A stretch of 47,022 nt of DNA, from positions 1 to 47,022 of the forward strand of contig CAZLZS010000005.1 in the NCBI GenBank assembly GCA_964564105.1. The letters are read 5' to 3'. The first letter of the stretch is position 1. Each line of letters begins with the position of its first letter. Below, piece after piece: positions 23,333-30,952 of the stretch. Position numbers and translations under genes: made by a program. This DNA is from JACOZG01 sp964564105. GTDB taxonomy: Bacteria; Patescibacteriota; Minisyncoccia; Phycocordibacterales; JACOZG01. Under the pieces are notes generated by a model, which saw nothing but the letters and a program-made list of their open reading frames with translations, made no database searches and had not been told where the DNA came from.

Positions 23333-23574
23333 GGGTTGTTCACACAGATTATTTTGGTAGGAGTTTGGCCGGTTTGTCTTTAGTCGTGCAGAAGAAGTTC
23401 CAAAAATAAATTGAGTATCTCGTTCAGGATTTAAGGCACCCGTCCTTGCGAGCTAAAAAGTATGAAGAGGAGAATGGTATCTGGCAGGCGCGGGTAGATA
23501 AACGTTTTCGATTTTACTTCGTTATTGAAGATAGTACCTACAAACTCCTTGATATCACTGATCATCCTAAGTAA
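23329..23574 (+). pseudogene. RelE-family toxin broken by one in-frame stop
   Basis: Read from ATG 23329 the frame gives MRVVHTDYFGRSLAGLSLVV, then QKKFQK, then TAA (23407-23409), then IEYLVQDLRHPSLRAKKYEE, IWQARVDKRFRFYFVIE and LDITDHPK before a final TAA. The second part is a complete, well-conserved RelE/HigB C-terminus (KHPSLRAKKY and RFYF types). The only lesion is a single stop codon where a Lys or Gln would fit. TGA and TAA both serve as normal stops elsewhere, so recoding is unlikely. Probably inactivated; reinitiation inside is possible but unsupported. Confidence 0.8.
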
Positions 23575-23653
23575 ACCGCCCGGTGGGACTGTGGATAACT
23601 TTGCTGATTTTTTTTTTTTTTCTTTCTGTGGGAGAATGGGGGAACTTAGTTTA

Positions 23654-23692
23654 AAGGCGAGGCCTTAAGACTGGGAAGTAAGGCCTCGCCTT
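23654..23692. repeat. 39-bp hairpin, left flank of the PKD surface gene
   Basis: A 14-bp stem (AAGGCGAGGCCTTA/TAAGGCCTCGCCTT) with an 11-nt loop AGACTGGGAAG. The exact reverse complement occurs at 25661-25699 on the other side of the gene. Confidence 0.9.
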
Positions 23693-23696
23693 GGCG

Positions 23697-23721
23697 AATT
23701 ATCAGTTAAAACAAAATAATT
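23697..23721 (+). promoter_or_regulatory. Leader motif shared by the two PKD surface genes
   Basis: AATTATCAGTTAAAACAAAA plus TAATT directly before the ATG. Nearly the same string precedes the PKD gene at 34232 (34210-34231). A shared translational or transcriptional control is inferred. Confidence 0.45.
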
Positions 23722-25641
23722 ATGAAAATCAACATATTTTTGATAGCTGGCGCCCTGGCGCTGGCCTTTGTCTTGTCGCCAGTTTCGCCCCTTGGCGGCC
23801 CGGCAATTACCCACGCGCAGACGACGTTGTTACAACAGATTAATACTGGGTTGGATGCATTCACTAATCATCATAGTGATAATCCGACTTATGTGTTGCA
23901 GAATCAGATATTACGGCTGTTGATCCAAATCTTAGCGCTTGGTGGTGGTAGTGGTGGTACTCCCCCTCCCACCCCCGCTATCACCGTCGTCTCGCCGAAC
24001 GGCGGGGAGAGTTGGTTTAAAGATGGTCAGACCAATCAAATATCATGGATACAGAAGAACATTCCGTCCGATATAAATATAGAGATCGTTTTTCGTTATT
24101 TTCCAGATGATAATCCTTTCAGCAAAATCTTCTACGATAACTTGGAGATTAATTCTAGCAGTGATTTTGGAGGGAAAGCTTCGATATCTTTGTCTAATAC
24201 ACCCGGTTGTCTCACGGGAGATATTTGGAGCAGGACAAGTGGAAAATTCTGTTTTCCTCCCGGTGTGTATACTCTGAAAGTTAAAGCTAACGAGGGTAAT
24301 ATAGTCGCGGAAGATTGGAGCGATTCCTACTTCAAGATTTATGATTCGAGTCAACCGCCCGCTCCCGTTGCCGATCTTAAAGTTAATGGTTCGGATGGCC
24401 CAGTGAATATCAAAGAAGGCGAATCCACTCTTGTCTCGTGGACGGTGTCATCAGATATAAAACCTTCCTGTAACATCACTTCCACTTTTGGCTGGGGTGT
24501 ATCTATGGCTGGTTCCGGCAGTTGGCAGACTCCGCCGATCAATTATGCCGGGCAGTCTAGCGGAGTTGTTTATCTAAAGTGTAGCACTTCTGTCGGATCA
24601 CTTGCTGACGAGGTTAAATTACTGAAATCTGATCAACCCACCAACCGACCGCCCTCAATCTCCGGCGTGTCTGGGCCGACGACATTGGAAGTTGGGAAGT
24701 CCGGCACTTGGAGCGTGACGGCGAGCGATCCAGAGAATGGGCCGCTCTCGTACTCGGTGGTCTGGGGCGATGCGGGCGGCACAACGGCCGGTTCGCCAGT
24801 TCAGCAAACCGCCACCTTCACTCACACCTACTCACAAGCCGGCACTTATTACCCGACCTTCACCGTTACTGACAATGCCGGCCAATCGGCCAAGACGAGC
24901 TTGAGCGTGGTGGTTCAAGGTGGAACGACCATAGGCACTATAAAAGTTGATTCGCCACAGTATGGCCAAAGTGTTCCCATCGGTAGCGAATTCAAAATTG
25001 CGTGGAGCGAATCCATACCCTCTGCATTGGGTCAGACGTATATTCTTTGGACAACTAATGGTCGTTACGCTTATGAGATAGGCAAGGTGGCTGTACCAAG
25101 TACATCTTTCTTGTGGAGAGCCGGTAATTATCAATTTGGTGTGCTTCCTGCCGAAACCTACGATATTTATATCGAAAGAAGAGATTCTAGCGGCACTGGA
25201 CTATACGCCAAAGGACAGAGTGACAAATTTAGTCTGGTAGACAATGTACTACCCCCTATCGCCACCGGCGGGGTGAGGGTCTGGGTTCAGTGGACAGAGG
25301 GTTATATTACCAACCGAATCAATAACGCCACGGTGCTGCTCTATGACGCGAGCACGGGCCAAGCAATCAAGAAAAGTCTGACTGCGCCCTACGGCAACAA
25401 CAATGTGCCGTCCGCCTACTTCGGCGATCTGAAGCCCGGCAAGTATTATGTTAAAACTTCCGCCGCCGGTTACACTGACGGCGCCTACCCGATCTTTACC
25501 GTTGAATCCGGCAAGGACTCTTACATCTCGGTTGAAGTGAAGCCGGTTTTGACTTCGCTCTCCAGCCAAAACCAGCTGGCTAACTCGTTGTCGGCTTTGA
25601 ATTCTCTGTTGCAAACCTTCCAGCAATCCCTCGGGCGGTAA
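23722..25641 (+). CDS. Secreted PKD-domain surface protein
   Basis: 639 aa. Signal peptide about 1-33 (hydrophobic core then ITHAQTT). Next a short helical segment, a Gly/Pro linker, and a VVSPNGGESWFKDGQTNQIS module (about 88-210), an Ig-like module with paired Cys (about 212-305), a PKD domain (about 310-400: ITVTASDPENG-like SVTASDPENGPLSYSVVWGD and FTHTYSQAGTYYPTFTV), another SPQYGQSVPIGSEF module, and a carboxypeptidase-regulatory-like beta-sandwich near 515-605 (ATVLLYDASTGQAIKKSL). No sortase signal or C-terminal anchor. Probably attached to the cell surface or pilus; paralogous to the gene at 34232 through the PKD part. Flanked by inverted copies of one hairpin, like cargo. AT-richer middle section. 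Confidence 0.8.
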   Translation: MKINIFLIAGALALAFVLSPVSPLGGPAITHAQTTLLQQINTGLDAFTNHHSDNPTYVLQNQILRLLIQILALGGGSGGTPPPTPAITVVSPNGGESWFKDGQTNQISWIQKNIPSDINIEIVFRYFPDDNPFSKIFYDNLEINSSSDFGGKASISLSNTPGCLTGDIWSRTSGKFCFPPGVYTLKVKANEGNIVAEDWSDSYFKIYDSSQPPAPVADLKVNGSDGPVNIKEGESTLVSWTVSSDIKPSCNITSTFGWGVSMAGSGSWQTPPINYAGQSSGVVYLKCSTSVGSLADEVKLLKSDQPTNRPPSISGVSGPTTLEVGKSGTWSVTASDPENGPLSYSVVWGDAGGTTAGSPVQQTATFTHTYSQAGTYYPTFTVTDNAGQSAKTSLSVVVQGGTTIGTIKVDSPQYGQSVPIGSEFKIAWSESIPSALGQTYILWTTNGRYAYEIGKVAVPSTSFLWRAGNYQFGVLPAETYDIYIERRDSSGTGLYAKGQSDKFSLVDNVLPPIATGGVRVWVQWTEGYITNRINNATVLLYDASTGQAIKKSLTAPYGNNNVPSAYFGDLKPGKYYVKTSAAGYTDGAYPIFTVESGKDSYISVEVKPVLTSLSSQNQLANSLSALNSLLQTFQQSLGR

Positions 25642-25660
25642 GTCCAATCCAGTGAATGTC

Positions 25661-25699
25661 AAGGCGAGGCCTTACTTCCCAGTCTTAAGGCCTCGCCTT
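25661..25699. repeat. 39-bp hairpin, right flank of the PKD surface gene
   Basis: Reverse complement of 23654-23692, loop CTTCCCAGTCT. Preceded by TGTC, as in the hairpins at 22593 and 35763. Confidence 0.9.
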
Positions 25700-25728
25700 T
25701 CGCATCCTTCTGTGTTAGATTGGAAGAG

Positions 25729-26145
25729 ATGATCGAAATTGACCGCGAGAGAATTAAAGCCATCGCCGAAAAGCACGGTTTGGAATTCGTGGTTTTATTC
25801 GGTTCCCAAGCGACCGGTCAGACTCACCCGAAAAGTGATGTTGACCTCGCCTATTTTCCACCCCGGAGTTTTTCTTTCGGTCAGGAGTCCAAATTGCATT
25901 TAGATATAGTCGAAACGGTCAGAAAACACGAAATTGATTTGATTAATCTCAAAAGCGCTTCCTCGCTCTTGTTGAAGCAGGTGATTGATCGGTGTTCTCT
26001 GCTATATGAGAAACATCGGGGTAGCTTTAATGAGTTTGTGTTATACGTATTTAGGATTTATGATGAAACTGCTCCTCTCCGCCGATTAGAAAAAGAATAT
26101 GTGCTTGCGAAAACTAGAGATTATGCGTTACAGTTAGGCCAATGA
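25729..26145 (+). CDS. mntA: MntA-type nucleotidyltransferase antitoxin
   Basis: 138 aa. Minimal nucleotidyltransferase signature GSQATGQTHPKSDVDLAYF (about 27-45) with the two catalytic Asp in SDVDLA. In MntA-HepT systems this enzyme adds AMP to a tyrosine of the HEPN toxin and neutralises it. ATG 25729 is used; the TTG three codons earlier is unneeded. Overlaps hepT by 4 bp. Residues beyond about 100 form a helical tail. The module lies between ribosomal genes rplB and rpsS. Confidence 0.85.
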   Translation: MIEIDRERIKAIAEKHGLEFVVLFGSQATGQTHPKSDVDLAYFPPRSFSFGQESKLHLDIVETVRKHEIDLINLKSASSLLLKQVIDRCSLLYEKHRGSFNEFVLYVFRIYDETAPLRRLEKEYVLAKTRDYALQLGQ

Positions 26146-26561
26146 TTGACGCCGCACTAATTTCTAGAAAATTAAAATTGATCTCGGAATACGCCGCCGA
26201 GCTTGAAGAAATTTTGTCCACCAGCACGGATGCGGAAATCCTGGCCAACTCTCTAAAATATCATACCGCCGAGAGATTATTTCAGTTAGTGGTGGATCTG
26301 ATGATTGATATCAACGTCCATGTTATTCGGGCCCAAAATATTGTTCCGCCTGATGACTTCGAGAGCACCTTTATTACTCTTGGCAAGTGCCAGGTGTTGA
26401 CGGATGACTTTGCCCTGCATATTGCTCCGGTGGTTGGGTTACGGAATCGGGTTGTTCACCGTTACGAATCTCTTAATCGTAACCAGTTCGTTGGCGAGTT
26501 GAGGAAGAACCTTTCCGACTTCAAGCAGTTTGCCGTCTATATCGCTAAGTTGCTCAAATAA
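26142..26561 (+). CDS. hepT: HepT-type HEPN toxin
   Basis: 139 aa, all-helical. The HEPN RNase motif is RNRVVHRY near residue 105 (Rx4-6H plus the Tyr that MntA modifies), so the toxin looks intact. Earlier helices (KYHTAERLFQLVVDLMIDIN) match the DUF86 dimer core. Expected to cleave RNA when MntA is lost. 32 bp before rpsS; with the antitoxin it may stabilise this stretch of chromosome. Confidence 0.85.
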   Translation: MIDAALISRKLKLISEYAAELEEILSTSTDAEILANSLKYHTAERLFQLVVDLMIDINVHVIRAQNIVPPDDFESTFITLGKCQVLTDDFALHIAPVVGLRNRVVHRYESLNRNQFVGELRKNLSDFKQFAVYIAKLLK

Positions 26562-26593
26562 ACAAAGTTTGCTAGGATTTACTCCTGCCACTT

Positions 26594-26956
26594 ATGACGC
26601 GATCGCTTAAAAAAGGTCCTTATCTGGATCAAAAATTGCTGAAGAAAATTGCCGGTAAAAAACCAGAGCAAGCTGGGGTGGTTAAAACCTGGGCGCGCCG
26701 GAGCCAAATCAGCCCGGAGATGGTCGGTTTTACCTTTGGCGTCCACAACGGCCGGACGCACATCGAGGTGGGGGTGACCGAGGAGATGGTTGGTCACCGC
26801 TTGGGCGAATTTTCGCCAACGCGAAAATTCGTCCGGCATGGCGGCAAGATGCAAAAAGAAGAGGAACAAAAACGGAAAGAGGCGGAGATCGCGTCGGCGC
26901 AAGCGGCTAAAGAGCGGGCCGCGGCTGAAACCAAACATGAAAGCCCAACTCAATAA
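26594..26956 (+). CDS. rpsS: 30S ribosomal protein S19
   Basis: 120 aa against a usual ~92. The core is RSLKKGPYLDQKLLKKI, TWARRSQISPEMVGFTFGVH and HRLGEFSPTRKFVRHGGKM. The extra ~28 residues are a charged C-terminal helix (EEEQKRKEAEIASAQAAKER) whose coding end overlaps rplV by 20 bp. Restarts the S10 operon after the 4-kb island; no clear promoter seen in the 32-bp gap. Confidence 0.96.
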   Translation: MTRSLKKGPYLDQKLLKKIAGKKPEQAGVVKTWARRSQISPEMVGFTFGVHNGRTHIEVGVTEEMVGHRLGEFSPTRKFVRHGGKMQKEEEQKRKEAEIASAQAAKERAAAETKHESPTQ

Positions 26957-27260
26957 TTATCGTCAATCACCGCGCAAAGTTAGATTAGCGGCAGATTTGA
27001 TTCGCGGCCAGACCGTTGACGAGGCCTTGAAACGGCTTAAATTTTTGACCAAGCGCGTCGGTTCGCCCTTGTCCAAACTTATTCGTTCGGCCACCGCTAA
27101 TTACGGCGCCGGCGCCACGGCCAATGCTCTGGTGGTGAAGAGGATCACGGTGGACAAGGGGCTGCTGTTTAAGCGGTTCCGTGCCGGCGCGCGCGGCCGG
27201 GCCTTGCCGCTTAAAAAGCGCACCAGCCGCGTCACCGTCGTTTTAGATCATGTCTCATAG
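26937..27260 (+). CDS. rplV: 50S ribosomal protein L22
   Basis: 107 aa, tunnel-lining protein. NNYRQSPRKVRLAADLIRG, SKLIRSATANYGA and the beta-hairpin tip FKRFRAGARGRALPLKKRTS are conserved. Start ATG 26937 (MKAQLNNY), inside the tail of rpsS; the long upstream extension in this frame is out-of-frame rpsS. Overlaps rpsC by 11 bp. Confidence 0.96.
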   Translation: MKAQLNNYRQSPRKVRLAADLIRGQTVDEALKRLKFLTKRVGSPLSKLIRSATANYGAGATANALVVKRITVDKGLLFKRFRAGARGRALPLKKRTSRVTVVLDHVS

Positions 27261-27903
27261 TGTTCATCCCTACGCGCATCGGCTTGGCGTTATCCGGGAC
27301 TGGCAGTCGCGCTGGTTTGGTCGGCGCGGCGCCTATCGGGAGTATCTCGAAAGCGACATTCTGATTCGCGAGTTTTTGGAGAAGCGGCTCCGGGGCCTGT
27401 CAGTGGATAAGGTGGAAATTGAACGCGGCGCCAATTTTTACCGCGTGACGGTCAAAACCGCCCGGCCGGGACTCGTTATCGGCCGCTCCGGCGAGGGCGC
27501 GGCCAAACTCCGGAACGAGATTTCGACGCTCCTTCTCAAACATCGGCTCGCCCTCCCGAAAGACTTTAAATTGGATATCGAAGAAGTCCGCCAGCCCGAG
27601 TCTCATGCCGCGATCGCCGCTGGGCTCGTGGTCGAAGGCTTGGAGAGACGTCTGTCTTTCAAACGGGTGCTGAAGCAGACCATTGAAAAAGTGATGGCGA
27701 ACAAACAAGTTCAGGGCGTGAAGGTGGTGGTCGCCGGCCGTTTGGGCGAAGCCGACATTGCTCGCACCGAATCAATGAAGAAGGGTCGCCTGCCGCTCCA
27801 AACTCTCCGGGCCGACATTGATTTTGCTCGGGCGCGGGCGCTCCTGTCTTACGGCGTGATCGGCGTCAAGGTCTGGATTTATCGGGGAGAAATTTTCACT
27901 TAA
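27250..27903 (+). CDS. rpsC: 30S ribosomal protein S3
   Basis: 217 aa. N-terminal HPYAHRLGVIRDWQSRWF, KH domain GLVIGRSGEGAAKLRNEI (about 76-93), and C-terminal domain GRLGEADIARTESMKKGRLP. Forms the mRNA entry tunnel. Uses ATG 27250 within rplV. One bp separates it from rplP. Confidence 0.97.
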   Translation: MSHSVHPYAHRLGVIRDWQSRWFGRRGAYREYLESDILIREFLEKRLRGLSVDKVEIERGANFYRVTVKTARPGLVIGRSGEGAAKLRNEISTLLLKHRLALPKDFKLDIEEVRQPESHAAIAAGLVVEGLERRLSFKRVLKQTIEKVMANKQVQGVKVVVAGRLGEADIARTESMKKGRLPLQTLRADIDFARARALLSYGVIGVKVWIYRGEIFT

Positions 27904-27904
27904 T

Positions 27905-28321
27905 ATGCTCTATCCAAAAAAAGTTAAATTTCGAAAATGGCACACCATGCGTCGCAATCCCAACCGGCCGCGCGCCGAGTCCAGGGGCTTGAAAGTGGTT
28001 TTCGGCTCGCATGGGCTTAAGGCGATGACCGCCGGCCGGGTGCGCTCGGAGCAGATCGAGGCCGCGCGCCGCGTCGTGAGCCGCGAGCTGGAGAAAAGCG
28101 GCAAGTTCTGGATCAGAATTTTCCCCGACAAACCGTTTACCGCCAAACCGGCCGAGGTCGGCATGGGCAAGGGCAAGGGCGATCCGGCTGGCTACGAATT
28201 CATTGTTTGGCCCGGCCGGGTGCTGTTTGAGGTTGATGGTTTGATCCCGGCTTCAGCTCAGGCCGTATTGCGCCAGGCCGGGTCGAAGTTGCCTTTGAAA
28301 ACTAAAGTGGTTGCCCGGTGA
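27905..28321 (+). CDS. rplP: 50S ribosomal protein L16
   Basis: 138 aa. LYPKKVKFRKWHTMRRNP, the tRNA-approaching loop KPAEVGMGKGKGDPAGYEF, and WPGRVLFEVDG. Stop TGA precedes the target duplication of the palindromic element. The rpmC (L29) gene expected next is not present. Confidence 0.97.
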   Translation: MLYPKKVKFRKWHTMRRNPNRPRAESRGLKVVFGSHGLKAMTAGRVRSEQIEAARRVVSRELEKSGKFWIRIFPDKPFTAKPAEVGMGKGKGDPAGYEFIVWPGRVLFEVDGLIPASAQAVLRQAGSKLPLKTKVVAR

Positions 28322-28325
28322 TGAA

Positions 28326-28445
28326 TCCCGTTAGAAATAGCGGACACCCAAGTAAGAATATGATATACATAAAGGAATTAAAATTTACGAACCATAAGAT
28401 GGTATCGCGGTCGCCCTTTGTGTCCGCGTCTTATTTCTAACGGGA
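28326..28445. mobile_element. 120-bp palindromic element between rplP and rpsQ (copy 5)
   Basis: Ends TCCCGTTAGAAAT/ATTTCTAACGGGA, then GCGGACAC/GTGTCCGC after a short bulge. Interior is related to copy 4 (GATATACAT, AAAATTTACGAAC). TGAA duplicated at 28322-28325 and 28446-28449. It occupies exactly the place of rpmC, and its last base is the A of the rpsQ start codon. Confidence 0.88.
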
Positions 28446-28672
28446 TGAAAACTAAGCCGAAAATTTTAGCCGGCCTGGTGGTCTCCGACCGAATGGCAAA
28501 AACTGTCGTGGTGCGGGTGGATCGTCTGGTTCGGCATCGGACTTATGGCAAGTATTTAAGGCGCTCTAAAAGGTATCTGGTGCATGATGAGGTCGGTCAT
28601 AAAGTCGGTGATCGCGTTAAGATTCAGGAGACTCGCCCGATTTCGCGGCGCAAACATTTTGAAATAATATGA
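28445..28672 (+). CDS. rpsQ: 30S ribosomal protein S17
   Basis: 75 aa. GLVVSDRMAKTVVVRVDRLV and GDRVKIQETRPISRRKHFEI are diagnostic. Start ATG 28445, formed at the right end of the palindromic element; a longer frame from a TTG in the element would be element-encoded. Overlaps rplN as ATGA. Confidence 0.96.
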   Translation: MKTKPKILAGLVVSDRMAKTVVVRVDRLVRHRTYGKYLRRSKRYLVHDEVGHKVGDRVKIQETRPISRRKHFEII

Positions 28673-29040
28673 TCCAGCCGCGCTCCATTGTTAAGATCGC
28701 CGACAATACCGGCGCCAAGCTCGGTCGGATTTTTAAAGTGCTCGGCGGTTCCCGCCGCCGTTACGCCAAGATCGGCGATTTGGTCGTGCTTTCGATCCAG
28801 ACGGCTGAGCCGAAAAAGGCAGTCAAGAAGAAAGAGGTGGTTCGGGCGGTGGTCGTGCGTCAATCCCAGCCCTTTCGCCGCCGCGACGGGTCCTATCTTC
28901 GTTTTGACGACAACGCGGTTGTGCTTTTGGACAAAGAAAAGCTTGAACCTCTGGGCGGGCGAATTTTCGGACCGATCCCGCGCGAGTTGGTCGAGCGTGG
29001 TTATGCCAAGATTGGTTCAATGGCGCCAGAGATAGTTTAA
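28669..29040 (+). CDS. rplN: 50S ribosomal protein L14
   Basis: 123 aa, usual length. MIQPRSIVKIADNTGAKLGR, RRDGSYLRFDDNAVVLLDK and GPIPRELVERGYAKIGSMAP are conserved. Contributes to the intersubunit bridge. Its TAA stop lies 1 bp before the 5-bp target duplication of the next element. Confidence 0.97.
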   Translation: MIQPRSIVKIADNTGAKLGRIFKVLGGSRRRYAKIGDLVVLSIQTAEPKKAVKKKEVVRAVVVRQSQPFRRRDGSYLRFDDNAVVLLDKEKLEPLGGRIFGPIPRELVERGYAKIGSMAPEIV

Positions 29041-29046
29041 TTATGA

Positions 29047-29149
29047 CCCCGTTACAAATTCACCAAGCGTATATTTTGGCAATCTGCCGTGACGGGCGGC
29101 GTTTTCTTATTAGCAACAGGAAGCGATATTACATAAATTTGTAACGGGG
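29047..29149. mobile_element. 103-bp palindromic element between rplN and rplX (copy 6)
   Basis: Perfect 14-bp ends CCCCGTTACAAATT/AATTTGTAACGGGG. Interior (TATATTTTGGC, CGTGACGGGCGGC) is unlike the others. TATGA is duplicated at 29042-29046 and 29150-29154; the right copy is the rplX start, the left a decoy ATG. Confidence 0.85.
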
Positions 29150-29150
29150 T

Positions 29151-29456
29151 ATGAAACTAAAAAAGGGCGACACGGTGATTATTCGAGCTGGTAAAGATCG
29201 CGGCCGCACCGGCAAGATCCTGCGCGTTTTGCCTCAGGAGAACAAGTTAGTAGTCGAAGGAATAAACTTGTTCAAACGGCGCGTTCGGCCCAAGAAGGCC
29301 GGCGAAAAAGGGGAGGTCGTGGCCGTGGCTTACCCGCTCCCGGCGGCGAAGCTGATGATTAAATGTGTCCGTTGCGGGCGCGGGTCGCGGGTCGGTTTCC
29401 GGTTGGCCGGATCAAAAAAATTTCGCTTTTGCCGCAAATGCGGCGCTGACCTATGA
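29151..29456 (+). CDS. rplX: 50S ribosomal protein L24
   Basis: 101 aa. KOW motif in LKKGDTVIIRAGKDRGRTGK and GINLFKRRVRPKK. The C-terminus carries a zinc ribbon, CVRCGRG and CRKCGADL, as in many bacterial L24. ATG 29151 follows the palindromic element by one base; no Shine-Dalgarno. Overlaps rplE by 4 bp. Confidence 0.96.
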   Translation: MKLKKGDTVIIRAGKDRGRTGKILRVLPQENKLVVEGINLFKRRVRPKKAGEKGEVVAVAYPLPAAKLMIKCVRCGRGSRVGFRLAGSKKFRFCRKCGADL

Positions 29457-29989
29457 TTCCGATTAAAGAAAAGTACGAGAAGATCTTGCCCCAATTGTTG
29501 AAAACCTTGGGCTTGAAAAATCGTTTCGCCGCGCCGCGGCTCGTCAAAGTCGTGGTGGCGACCGGCACCGGCAAGCGCCGCGATAAAAAACAGCAGGCGC
29601 TTATCGCCGACCGACTGGCGAAAATCACCGGTCAGAAACCGGCTTGGCGCGGTGCGAAAAGGGCAATCGCTTCATTCAAAGTGCGTCTCGACGAGCCGAT
29701 CGGTTTACTCGTTACCATGCGCGGCAAACGGCTAGAACGTTTCTTGGATAAATTTTTAAATGTCGCTGTACCGCGGATGAGGGACTTCCGCGGCTTTGAA
29801 GAATCAATGGTGGACGACACGGGCAATCTCAATCTCGGTATTCGCGAGCACACCATTTTTCCGGAGACCGCCGATGAGGATCTGAAAGATGTGTTCGGTT
29901 TCGCGATCACCATTGTGACGACCGCGGGGACGCGCGACAATGGTCTCGCTTTCTTCCGCGCCCTCGACTTCCCGTTCCGGAAATCTTAG
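29453..29989 (+). CDS. rplE: 50S ribosomal protein L5
   Basis: 178 aa, full length; binds 5S rRNA. PRLVKVVVATGTGKRRDKKQ, the ITGQKPAWRGAKRAIASFKV region and RDFRGF / NLNLGIREHTIFPE are conserved. Normally followed by rpsN; here a small coiled-coil gene intervenes. Confidence 0.97.
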   Translation: MIPIKEKYEKILPQLLKTLGLKNRFAAPRLVKVVVATGTGKRRDKKQQALIADRLAKITGQKPAWRGAKRAIASFKVRLDEPIGLLVTMRGKRLERFLDKFLNVAVPRMRDFRGFEESMVDDTGNLNLGIREHTIFPETADEDLKDVFGFAITIVTTAGTRDNGLAFFRALDFPFRKS

Positions 29990-30011
29990 TTTTTGTGGTA
30001 CTATTTAGAGT

Positions 30012-30335
30012 ATGCTCACTAGCCAAGATATAGTAAAAATTGAAAAACTTCTTACTCCGCTTGCCACCAGGCAAGAACTTCAAGGTTTTAAAACGGACCT
30101 CCAGAATGATATGTCGTTGCTTGCCACCAGGCAGGAGCTTCAACTTTTAGCTGTAAAAGTAGACTCAATGCGCGAGACACTTGATAGTTTACTCACGGCG
30201 ATTGATGGTTTGACCAAATCAATTGATAATCTTCGGGTCGAATACGCGGCGGTCACTTCTCAATTAAATCGTCATGAGAGGTGGATTCAACAAATCGCCC
30301 AGAAAGCAAAGATAAAATTAGAAGTAGCCGTTTGA
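30012..30335 (+). CDS. Small coiled-coil protein lodged in the ribosomal operon
   Basis: 107 aa. Predicted helical throughout with heptads (VKIEKLLTPLATRQELQGFK, VDSMRETLDSLLTAIDGLTK). It contains an internal duplication: LLATRQELQ/PLATRQELQ arises from a direct repeat of GCTTGCCACCAGGCA at 30058 and 30118. A TACTAT hexamer sits 13 bp before the ATG and could be a -10. Unknown function; comparable with the coiled-coil protein at 22657. Its base composition (AT-richer) differs from the flanking ribosomal genes, suggesting insertion. Confidence 0.65.
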   Translation: MLTSQDIVKIEKLLTPLATRQELQGFKTDLQNDMSLLATRQELQLLAVKVDSMRETLDSLLTAIDGLTKSIDNLRVEYAAVTSQLNRHERWIQQIAQKAKIKLEVAV

Positions 30336-30371
30336 CACCGTGTGGTTTAGTCTGCTAGCATAGGGCTCAAG

Positions 30372-30557
30372 ATGGCCAAAAAATCAGTCATCGCGAGAGC
30401 CAAACGAACCCCGAAGTTCAGCACCCGTTTGGTGCGGCGTTGTTTCCGGTGCGGCCGGAAGCGGAGCTTTATGCGCGATTTTGGCCTGTGTCGAATTTGT
30501 TTTCGCGAGTACGCCAACGAGGGCATGATTCCCGGAGTCAAAAAATCTTCATGGTAA
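30372..30557 (+). CDS. rpsN: 30S ribosomal protein S14, zinc (type Z) form
   Basis: 61 aa. AKKSVIARAKRTPKFSTR, zinc knuckles CFRCGR and CRICFR, and the terminal GMIPGVKKSSW. The short four-cysteine form. Overlaps rpsH by 7 bp. Confidence 0.97.
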   Translation: MAKKSVIARAKRTPKFSTRLVRRCFRCGRKRSFMRDFGLCRICFREYANEGMIPGVKKSSW

Positions 30558-30943
30558 CTGACCCGATTGCTGATTTTATCACCCGTTTACGCAACGGTTC
30601 GTCTGTGGGCCAGTCGACGGTGGCGGTTGATTTTTCCAATTTAACCATGGCGATCGCGGAGAAGCTCGCGGCCGTCGGCTTATTGAAGGCCGTGGTCAAA
30701 AAAGGAAAGAAAACCAGAAAAATTATTGAAGTCGAGTTGGCGTATCAAAAGGGTCGGCCGCTAATCACCAACGCTAAGCGACTCTCCAAATCATCACGCC
30801 GCGTTTACCTGGGTTGGCGGGCGATCCGCCCGATCCGGCAGGGTTACGGTCAATTAATCATCTCGACGGCTCGCGGCGTCTTGACCGGCGATGAGTCGCG
30901 GCGGCTCAAGGTCGGCGGTGAGCCGCTTTTCACTATCTGGTGA
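30551..30943 (+). CDS. rpsH: 30S ribosomal protein S8
   Basis: 130 aa. DPIADFITRLRNGS at the N-terminus and IISTARGVLTGDESRRLKVG at the C-terminus (the STxxG 16S-binding motif). Start ATG 30551 (MVTDPIADF); the longer frame upstream is out-of-frame rpsN. Confidence 0.96.
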   Translation: MVTDPIADFITRLRNGSSVGQSTVAVDFSNLTMAIAEKLAAVGLLKAVVKKGKKTRKIIEVELAYQKGRPLITNAKRLSKSSRRVYLGWRAIRPIRQGYGQLIISTARGVLTGDESRRLKVGGEPLFTIW

Positions 30944-30952
30944 GGAAGTTTA

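Noticed and set aside
23329..23574. Stop-codon recoding as an explanation of the toxin's TAA
   Set aside because: TAA and TGA end many intact genes here, so the code looks standard.
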